Origin: Streptomyces sp. NBC_00286
Lineage (GTDB): Bacteria; Actinomycetota; Actinomycetes; Streptomycetales; Streptomycetaceae
NCBI RefSeq assembly: GCF_036173125.1
Contig: NZ_CP108054.1
Span: 2,728,001-2,792,000 of the forward strand
Length of the DNA stretch: 64,000 nt
Direction of reading: 5' to 3'
Position numbers and translations under genes: made by a program
Notes under the pieces: generated by a model
Databases searched by the model: none
Told to the model about the DNA's origin: nothing
The model's input: only the letters and a program-made list of their open reading frames with translations
Part shown: one piece after another, positions 58,312 to 64,000 of the stretch
Numbering within the stretch: position 1 is the stretch's first letter
Layout: each line of letters begins with the position of its first letter

Positions 58312-59972
58312 GTCCTCACCTGGGACCTCTGCGGCACCGTCGCCGGATCAGCCGGCCGCGACCGTGTGACGTACTGCGGCACCGGTGCCGTGTCCTTGCC
58401 GTTGTCCCGCGTGAGGCCGTAGCGGATGGCGCCCTGGTCGGGGCCGGTGTTGATGTCCTTGTTCACCGCTTCCCAGTCCGTGGGGGAGACCGCGACGCCG
58501 TAGGAGGCGCCGCGCTCGTTCACGTTGAAGGTGACGGTGCCGTCGACGTAGAAGTACTCGTTCTGCCACATCTGCTGGGTGCCTTCCGGCAGGACGGTGA
58601 AGCCGACGTCCGGGCCGCCCATTCCGGTGGCGTAGCCGGGCCGGGTGCCGCCGGCGTCGTCCATCCGTCGGCCGCCGCCGGACGCGACGTGGAAGAGCTT
58701 GCCGCTCAGGCCGGTCCAGGTCGGCATGGTGAGGCCGCCGGGCCGGTCGTGCGGGGATATCTGCCAGCGCACCAGTACGTAGCCCTGGCCGCTGAGCGTC
58801 ACGTTGTTGCCGCGGTGCTGCATCACGGCTCGCGGGCCGCCGGTGCTGGTGATGCCGGATTCGGGCCGGCGTGGCAGCTCGGCGGGGCGCGCGTTCGGGT
58901 CGGGGGCCCGGTCGACGCCGTCGACGACCGTTCCGTACAGGCTGGCCCGTCTCGTCGGTGAGGGCGTGGGGGTCGGCGTGGGCGACGGACTCGGGCGGGT
59001 CGTGCTCGCCGCCGTGGGCGCCGCGACCCGGGGTGGCGGCGAGTCCGGCGGCTGTGTGACCACGTACGCGCCGCCCGCGGCCATCGTCGCCCCGGCCGTC
59101 ACCGCCACCGCCGGCTTGGTGAGGGCACCGACGATCTTGGCGGACCAGCCGACGGTCGTGGCGGCCGTCGTCGCGGCGACCGCCGTCTTGCCGCCGAAGA
59201 CCAGCGAGAGCGTGAAGCCGACCGGGACGGGGACAAGGGCGAGCCCGACCAGCAGGCGTTCGGCCGGTACAACCTTCTCGTGCCGCCCTGAGCACTGGCG
59301 GCAGTCCCGTATGTGCCGGGCCAGCCGCTTGCGCCACACCGAGTCGGGCTGCCCGTCCCAGCGGGCGGTGACCTCACGCAGTTCGCCGCACGACGAGTCG
59401 AGCGCCCGCACGATGCCCCGCGCGGTCTCCAGACGTGCCTTCATCCGCTGGACGCGTACGGCGGTGTGCTGCCGGCTGATGCCCAGGGCCGACGCCAGCT
59501 CGCGCCGGGTGAGCTCGCCCGCGACCTCCAGCCACCACAGCGACAGAAGCTGCCGGTCCTCGTCGTCGAGCCAGCGCACCGCCTCCGCGACCTCGCGCCG
59601 CTGCCCCTCCAACTGGAGCCGCAGCACGGTCAGTTCGGCGAAGTCGGCGGCGTCGTGCGCGGCGTCCTCGGCCAGCGACTCGGACGTACGGCGGCGGGCC
59701 CGGTCGCGTATCTGCCGCATTGCGATGGCGACCAGCCAGGAGCGGAAACTGTCCGGATCACGCAGCGAGCCGAGGTTGTCCACGGCCCGCAGCATGGTTT
59801 CCTGCACGACGTCGTCGACGTCGGCGTGACCGTTCAGCGCACGGCCGACGATGTTGTAGACCAGCGGCAGCCAGCCCTCGACCAGCTCATCGAGGGCCCG
59901 CCGGTCACCGGCCTGCGCTGCCGCGATGGTCGTACGCCACTGCCGACCGTCCACGTACGTCCCTTCCCGCAC
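58308..59972 (-). CDS. ECF sigma factor fused to zinc-finger, transmembrane and extracytoplasmic domains
   Basis: ~554 aa. Sigma region 2 (about residues 28-95: DELVEGWLPLVYNIVG; DDVVQETMLRA) and region 4 (about 130-185: LLSLWWLEVAGELTRRELASALGISRQH in parts) are followed by an anti-sigma-like zinc motif HIRDCRQC (HxxxCxxC), a hydrophobic segment (about 242-262, possibly a second at 285-308), a Pro/Ser/Thr-rich linker and a ~200-residue C-terminal domain that would lie outside. The arrangement resembles the ECF53 group described in actinobacteria. GTG at 59972 has GGAG 9 nt upstream; the ATG at 59981 sits directly on it. Likely membrane-tethered and released by a signal or protease. Confidence 0.85.
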   Translation of the reverse strand: MREGTYVDGRQWRTTIAAAQAGDRRALDELVEGWLPLVYNIVGRALNGHADVDDVVQETMLRAVDNLGSLRDPDSFRSWLVAIAMRQIRDRARRRTSESLAEDAAHDAADFAELTVLRLQLEGQRREVAEAVRWLDDEDRQLLSLWWLEVAGELTRRELASALGISRQHTAVRVQRMKARLETARGIVRALDSSCGELREVTARWDGQPDSVWRKRLARHIRDCRQCSGRHEKVVPAERLLVGLALVPVPVGFTLSLVFGGKTAVAATTAATTVGWSAKIVGALTKPAVAVTAGATMAAGGAYVVTQPPDSPPPRVAAPTAASTTRPSPSPTPTPTPSPTRRASLYGTVVDGVDRAPDPNARPAELPRRPESGITSTGGPRAVMQHRGNNVTLSGQGYVLVRWQISPHDRPGGLTMPTWTGLSGKLFHVASGGGRRMDDAGGTRPGYATGMGGPDVGFTVLPEGTQQMWQNEYFYVDGTVTFNVNERGASYGVAVSPTDWEAVNKDINTGPDQGAIRYGLTRDNGKDTAPVPQYVTRSRPADPATVPQRSQVRT

Positions 59973-60276
59973 ACGTGTCATCTCCTACGCCGCCTTCCGG
60001 ACGCACAATCTCAGCCATCGCTGTGAGGCATGGTGCCAGGTGGGCCTGCGTGCCACGCGTGCCGTGTGTGCACAGGAGACGGCGGGAACCTCACCGCGAT
60101 AACAGTTTTTGCACGGGTTCGGCGGACAGCCTTAGGGGAGCCCCCTGACAACACCCTTGGCCCGCACGTCAGTTGACTGGGGGGCCAACCAAGGGGCGGC
60201 ACCCTCCTCGGTGATGATCCGCACGGGCGGCGTACGCACGGAGGATGAAGATCCACCCGCCTTGAGGAGCCGCCCG

Positions 60277-61434
60277 ATGCATATCCGTGTCCGTACCGCC
60301 TGCGCCGCTCTCGTCGTCCTCGGCCTGGCAGCCGGCCCCCTGGCCGGGGCCGCCGCGGCTTCACCCGCCACAACGGTCGTACGGGAGGCCCCCGGCCCGA
60401 ACGAAAAGGCCCTGCGCGCCGCGATCGCCGACTTACCGGACCTGTCGGACAAGGAAGCGACGGCCGCACTCGTACGGGTCGGCGGCACGGGAGGCAGCTG
60501 GCACGGCAGCTCCGGCGTACGCGACCTCGCCACCGGTCGCGCCGCCCTGGAGCACGGACGCTTCCGGGCCGGTTCCACGACCAAGGTGGTCACGGCGGCC
60601 GTCGTGCTTCAGCTCGCGGCCAAGGGGGAGGTGGACCTGGACGGGCACATCCAGACGTACCTTCCCGGCCTGCTCTCGGACGACTTCGACCCCATCACCG
60701 TCCGGCAGTTGCTGACCTTCACCAGTGGGCTGAAGCCGGGCATTTCACTGGGCCCCGAGGACGGGGAGGGCTTCAAGAACCGCTACAAGACGCTGACGCC
60801 CGAGGAGGTCGTGGCCTCCTCCGTCGCCAAGGGGCGCGCCTTCGATCCGGGCAAGCGGCAGCAGTACGGCAACATCGACTACACCGTCCTCGGCATGCTC
60901 ATCGAGAAGGTCACGAACGACTCGTACGAAAACCAGGCAGCCAAACGGATCTTCAAGCCGCTCGACATGCGGGACACATCCTTCCCCTGCGGACCCGACC
61001 CCCGCATCCACGGCCCCCACAACCGCGGCTACCAGAGACTCACCGACGGCCGCCTCGTGGACGCCACGGAATGGAACATGTCGGACCGCTGGGCGGCGGG
61101 CGACATGATCTCCACGACCGCGGACCTGGAACGCCTGCTCCTCGGCCTGTTCCGCGGAAAGGTCGTCCCGAAGCCCCTGCTGAAGCAGGAAATGCTCACA
61201 CTGCCGAAGGTCGAGGAGGGGGAGGCGACCATGAGTGCGGGCCTGCAGTACTACGAGAACGACGGCCTCGCCCTCTGGCTCAAGTCCGGCTCCCGCCCCG
61301 GCTATCGCACGATGATCGCCACGACTCCCGACCTCTCCCGCACCCTCGTCCACTCGATCAACGCGACCAAGGCGAAGTCCGTGGACATGAACCCGGTGGA
61401 GTACAAGATCCTCCGCGCCGCGTTCGACTTCTGA
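60277..61434 (+). CDS. secreted serine hydrolase (class C beta-lactamase / D-Ala-D-Ala carboxypeptidase family)
   Basis: 385 aa. Sec signal (RVRTACAALVVLGLAAGPLAG, cleavage about AAA near 28). Active-site motifs: SxxK as Ser100-Thr-Thr-Lys103, YxN as Tyr197-Gly-Asn199 and KSG near residue 340. Such proteins act as penicillin-binding D,D-peptidases, esterases or beta-lactamases; which one cannot be told. ATG at 60277 with GAGGAG 7 nt upstream. Divergent from the sigma factor, 304 bp start to start, so a regulatory link is possible. Confidence 0.9.
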   Translation: MHIRVRTACAALVVLGLAAGPLAGAAAASPATTVVREAPGPNEKALRAAIADLPDLSDKEATAALVRVGGTGGSWHGSSGVRDLATGRAALEHGRFRAGSTTKVVTAAVVLQLAAKGEVDLDGHIQTYLPGLLSDDFDPITVRQLLTFTSGLKPGISLGPEDGEGFKNRYKTLTPEEVVASSVAKGRAFDPGKRQQYGNIDYTVLGMLIEKVTNDSYENQAAKRIFKPLDMRDTSFPCGPDPRIHGPHNRGYQRLTDGRLVDATEWNMSDRWAAGDMISTTADLERLLLGLFRGKVVPKPLLKQEMLTLPKVEEGEATMSAGLQYYENDGLALWLKSGSRPGYRTMIATTPDLSRTLVHSINATKAKSVDMNPVEYKILRAAFDF

Positions 61435-61440
61435 GCACGA

Positions 61441-61474
61441 GTGCGGGCCCGCGCCGTCCAGCGCAGGCCCGCAC
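61441..61474. terminator. bidirectional terminator between serine hydrolase and aldehyde dehydrogenase
   Basis: GTGCGGGCCCGCGC / GCGCAGGCCCGCAC form a 14-bp stem with one mismatch and a 6-nt loop between convergent genes. Confidence 0.85.
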
Positions 61475-61493
61475 CGCTCAGCTCGTCGTGGGA

Positions 61494-62930
61494 TCAGCCC
61501 AGCGACGTCATCACGTGCTTGATCCGCGTGTAGTCGTCGAAGCCGTACGACGACAGGTCCTTGCCGTAACCCGACTTCTTGAAGCCGCCGTGCGGCATCT
61601 CCGCGACCAGCGGGATGTGCGTGTTGATCCAGACGCAGCCGAAGTCGAGGGCCTTGGACATGCGCATCGCCCGCCCGTGGTCCTTCGTCCAGACCGAGGA
61701 GGCCAGCGCGTACTCGACGCCGTTGGCCCACTCGAGGGCCTGGTTCTCGTCCGTGAAGGACTGGACGGTGATGACCGGCCCGAAGACCTCCTTCTGGATG
61801 ATCTCGTCGTCCTGCTTGAGGCCGGAGACGACGGTCGGGGCGTAGAAGAAGCCCTTGTCGCCGACGCGTTTGCCGCCGGTCTCCACGCGCGCGTGGGCGG
61901 GCAGCCGCTCGATGAAGCCGCTGACCTGCTTGAGCTGGTTGGGGTTGTTCAGCGGCCCGTACAGCACGTCCTCGTCGTCCGGCTGGCCCGTCTTCGTGTC
62001 GGCGGCGGCCTTGGCGAGCGCGGCCACGAACTCGTCGTGGATGGACTCCTGGACGAGGACGCGGGTGGCGGCCGTACAGTCCTGGCCCGCGTTGAAGAAG
62101 CCCGCGACGGAGATGTCCTCGACGGCCTTGGCGATGTCGGTGTCCTCGAAGACCACGACCGGCGCCTTGCCGCCCAGCTCCAGGTGGACGCGCTTGAGGT
62201 CCTTGGAGGCGGACTCGGCGACCTGCATGCCGGCCCGTACGGAACCGGTGATCGAGGCCATGGCGGGGGTCGGGTGCTCGACCATCAGCCGGCCGGTGTC
62301 ACGGTCGCCGCAGATGACGTTGAAGACGCCCTTCGGGACGATCGAGCCGATGATCTCGGCCATGAGGACGGTCGAGGCGGGGGTGGTGTCGGACGGCTTC
62401 AGCACCACGGTGTTGCCCGCGGCGAGCGCCGGGGCGAACTTCCATACGGCCATCATCATCGGGTAGTTCCAGGGCGCGACCTGCGCACAGACACCGACGG
62501 GCTCGCGGCGGACGATGGAGGTCAGGCCGTCCATGTACTCCCCGGCCGCGCGGCCCTCGAGCATCCGGGCGGCACCCGCGAAGAAGCGGATCTGGTCGAC
62601 CATGGGCGGGATCTCTTCGGACCGGGTCAGCCCGATCGGCTTGCCGGTGTTCTCCACCTCCGCGGCGATGAGTTCCTCGGCCCGCTCCTCGAAGGCGTCC
62701 GCGATCTTGAGGAGGGCCTTCTGGCGCTCGGCCGGGACCAGGTCCCGCCAGGCCGGGAAGGCCGCGGCCGCGGCGGCCATCGCGGCGTCGACGTCCGCCT
62801 GCCCGGACAGCGGCGCGGTGGCGTACGCCTCGCCCGTCGCGGGGTTGACCACCTCGGTGGTCCGTCCATCGGCGGCATCGCGGAACTCTCCGTCGATGTA
62901 GTTGCGCAGACGACGCAGCTCAGTGCTCAC
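61494..62930 (-). CDS. gamma-aminobutyraldehyde dehydrogenase-type aldehyde dehydrogenase
   Basis: 478 aa. ALDH motifs: PWNYPMMMAVWKFAPALAAG, SITGSVRAGMQV, catalytic Glu in HLELGGKAPVVVFED and Cys in NAGQDCTAATRV, then KEVFGPVITVQSF. The sequence style (betaine/aminobutyraldehyde group) and the divergent Lrp plus aminotransferase fit oxidation of 4-aminobutanal from putrescine to GABA. GTG at 62930 with AGGAGGG 6-7 nt upstream. Separated from the Lrp gene by a 163-bp shared promoter region. Confidence 0.9.
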   Translation of the reverse strand: MSTELRRLRNYIDGEFRDAADGRTTEVVNPATGEAYATAPLSGQADVDAAMAAAAAAFPAWRDLVPAERQKALLKIADAFEERAEELIAAEVENTGKPIGLTRSEEIPPMVDQIRFFAGAARMLEGRAAGEYMDGLTSIVRREPVGVCAQVAPWNYPMMMAVWKFAPALAAGNTVVLKPSDTTPASTVLMAEIIGSIVPKGVFNVICGDRDTGRLMVEHPTPAMASITGSVRAGMQVAESASKDLKRVHLELGGKAPVVVFEDTDIAKAVEDISVAGFFNAGQDCTAATRVLVQESIHDEFVAALAKAAADTKTGQPDDEDVLYGPLNNPNQLKQVSGFIERLPAHARVETGGKRVGDKGFFYAPTVVSGLKQDDEIIQKEVFGPVITVQSFTDENQALEWANGVEYALASSVWTKDHGRAMRMSKALDFGCVWINTHIPLVAEMPHGGFKKSGYGKDLSSYGFDDYTRIKHVMTSLG

Positions 62931-63019
62931 TGCCGGCCCTCCTGTCGGGTGTCCATTCCTTGAGACACCCAGCCTAGTCCGAGGCTCCACGTTTTCAACA
63001 CCCCCGATCGGCCCAGAAC

Positions 63020-63037
63020 TGCGAAATCCGCAATTGC
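63020..63037. promoter_or_regulatory. AT-rich palindromic site in the ALDH-Lrp promoter region
   Basis: TGCGAAATCCGCAATTGC contains TGCG-N5-CGCA and lies in the most AT-rich stretch of the neighbourhood. A GAAAT / ATTTC pair (63023-63027 and 63056-63060) adds dyad symmetry. Plausible Lrp-type site for autoregulation and control of both genes, but short. Confidence 0.35.
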
Positions 63038-63093
63038 CAGCCATGTAAACAACGAATTTCATCGATCGAACCTTGCGGAACTGCCGATGTCTC

Positions 63094-63615
63094 ATGCACA
63101 GTGAGCACGTGGTCAGTCGCAGCACAGGGCCGAAGGGCTCCCAGGAAACCCGGTCGGGGAACAGCACTCCCCCGCTGGACTCCGTCTCCCTCGCCATCAT
63201 CGAGCAGCTCCAGGAAGACGGCCGGCGGCCGTACGCCGCGATCGGCAAGGCGGTCGGCCTCTCGGAGGCGGCCGTCCGCCAGCGCGTCCAGAAGCTGCTC
63301 GACCAGGGCGTGATGCAGATCGTCGCCGTCACGGACCCGCTCACCGTGGGTTTCCGCCGGCAGGCGATGGTCGGCATGAACGTCGAGGGCGACACGGAGA
63401 TCGTGGCCGACGCGCTGAGCGACATGCCGGAAGTCGAGTACGTGGTGATGACCGCCGGCTCCTTCGACCTCCTCGCCGAGATCGTCTGCGAGGACGACGA
63501 CCACCTGCTGGATGTCATCAACAAACGCATCCGGGCCCTTCCCGGCGTGCGCTCCACCGAGAGCTTCGTCTACCTGAAACTCAAGAAGCAGACCTACATG
63601 TGGGGAACCCGATAG
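63094..63615 (+). CDS. Lrp/AsnC family transcriptional regulator
   Basis: ~173 aa. N-terminal helix-turn-helix (LDSVSLAIIEQLQEDGRR; YAAIGKAVGLSEAAVRQRVQKL) followed by the RAM ligand-binding domain (GVMQIVAVTDPLTVGF; EYVVMTAGSFDLLAEIVCED in parts). Divergent from the aminobutyraldehyde dehydrogenase gene and 2 nt upstream of an aminotransferase, so it likely senses an amino acid or amine and controls both. Start uncertain: ATG 63094 used; GTG 63109 has GTGAG 5 nt upstream and is as likely. A TTG at 63073 also stays in frame. Confidence 0.9.
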   Translation: MHSEHVVSRSTGPKGSQETRSGNSTPPLDSVSLAIIEQLQEDGRRPYAAIGKAVGLSEAAVRQRVQKLLDQGVMQIVAVTDPLTVGFRRQAMVGMNVEGDTEIVADALSDMPEVEYVVMTAGSFDLLAEIVCEDDDHLLDVINKRIRALPGVRSTESFVYLKLKKQTYMWGTR

Positions 63616-63617
63616 CC

Positions 63618-64000
63618 GTGACCGAAAAGGACCTCAGCCGAACCGCGTACGACCACCTGTGGATGCACTTCACCCGCATGTCCTCGTACGAGAACGCGCC
63701 CGTCCCCACCATCGTCCGGGGCGAGGGCACCTACATCTACGACGACAAGGGCAAGCGCTACCTCGACGGTCTCGCGGGCCTGTTCGTGGTCCAGGCCGGG
63801 CACGGCCGGGTGGAACTGGCCGAGACCGCCGCCAAGCAGGCGCAGGAACTGGCCTTCTTCCCGGTCTGGTCGTACGCCCACCCCAAGGCGATCGAGCTGG
63901 CCGAGCGCCTCGCCGGCCACGCCCCCGGTGATCTGAACAAGGTCTTCTTCACCACGGGCGGCGGCGAGGCGGTCGAGACCGCCTGGAAGCTCGCCAAGCA
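63618..64000 (+). CDS. class III aminotransferase, N-terminal part (putrescine/diamine type)
   Basis: First ~127 residues of a PLP aminotransferase, cut by the window end. DHLWMHFTRMSSYE then VRGEGTYIYDDKGKRYLDGL, GHGRVELAETAAKQ, FFPVWSYAHPKAIELAERLA and FFTTGGGEAVETAWKLAK are typical of the SpuC-like group that transaminates putrescine, cadaverine or related amines with pyruvate. GTG start at 63618, 2 nt after the Lrp stop. With the aldehyde dehydrogenase at 61494 it would convert putrescine to GABA. PLP Lys lies beyond the window. Confidence 0.9.
   Translation, partial: MTEKDLSRTAYDHLWMHFTRMSSYENAPVPTIVRGEGTYIYDDKGKRYLDGLAGLFVVQAGHGRVELAETAAKQAQELAFFPVWSYAHPKAIELAERLAGHAPGDLNKVFFTTGGGEAVETAWKLAK

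Overview
This 64-kb window is high-GC actinobacterial chromosomal DNA, almost certainly from a Streptomyces-type organism. The evidence is the strong G/C third-position bias, frequent GTG and occasional TTG starts, the actinobacterial order truB-rbfA-ylxP-infB-ylxR-nusA-rimP, a proS / ispG / rseP / dxr block, Tat-type (RR) secretion signals, and Streptomyces-style GC-rich palindromic repeats between genes. No rRNA, tRNA, CRISPR array or replication origin was seen.

Layout. (1) 1-7046, minus strand: translation and transcription factors (truB partial, rbfA, ylxP, infB, ylxR, nusA, rimP), with a GC-rich repeat block at 1275-1710. (2) 7233-9238, plus strand: a lipoprotein and a DUF4439 ferritin-like protein that overlap by 4 nt, then an APH-like protein lacking the catalytic Asp; a second copy of the GC-rich repeat block follows. 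(3) 9733-17180, minus strand: proS, two GNAT acetyltransferases, ispG, rseP and dxr (isoprenoid precursors and intramembrane proteolysis). (4) 17351-22729: a small secreted lamin-tail-like protein, a SecA that is probably a second paralogue, and a long-chain acyl-CoA dehydrogenase. (5) 22879-38907: a carbohydrate locus that reads as xyloglucan utilisation. It has a LacI regulator, GH31, secreted GH12, GH42, secreted GH74, a two-permease plus lipoprotein importer without its own ATPase, and a GH3 with an inserted beta-trefoil-like domain. A palindrome, TCGAAGCGCTTCGA, sits upstream of the regulator, the importer and the GH3. A decayed second GH12 lies at the left edge. (6) 39079-54698: aldehyde dehydrogenase, a complete IS630-type element, a PucR regulator, a VirD4/TraG-like membrane ATPase, GabT, a PAP2 phosphatase with a possible frameshift, an FAD amine oxidase and a PotDABC polyamine importer. 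Most of this block is bracketed by two near-identical direct repeats of about 650 bp (40687-41375 and 54929-55612). (7) 55634-64000: a DUF4190 protein, an adenosine deaminase family enzyme (probably aminodeoxyfutalosine deaminase), a GDPD, an ECF sigma factor fused to a zinc-finger/TM/extracytoplasmic tail, a secreted serine hydrolase, then aldehyde dehydrogenase, an Lrp regulator and a class III aminotransferase (cut by the window end).

How the genes work together. In the xyloglucan locus, GH74 and GH12 would cut polymer outside the cell, the importer would take up oligosaccharides, and GH31 (xylose removal), GH42 (galactose removal) and GH3 (glucose release) would finish digestion inside. 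The LacI protein would repress through the shared palindrome until an inducing sugar appears. In the right-hand third, PotDABC plus the FAD oxidase, the aminotransferase/aldehyde dehydrogenase pair and GabT make a putrescine-to-GABA-to-succinate route under PucR/Lrp-type control. All function assignments are read from motifs and context by eye; no database search was run.
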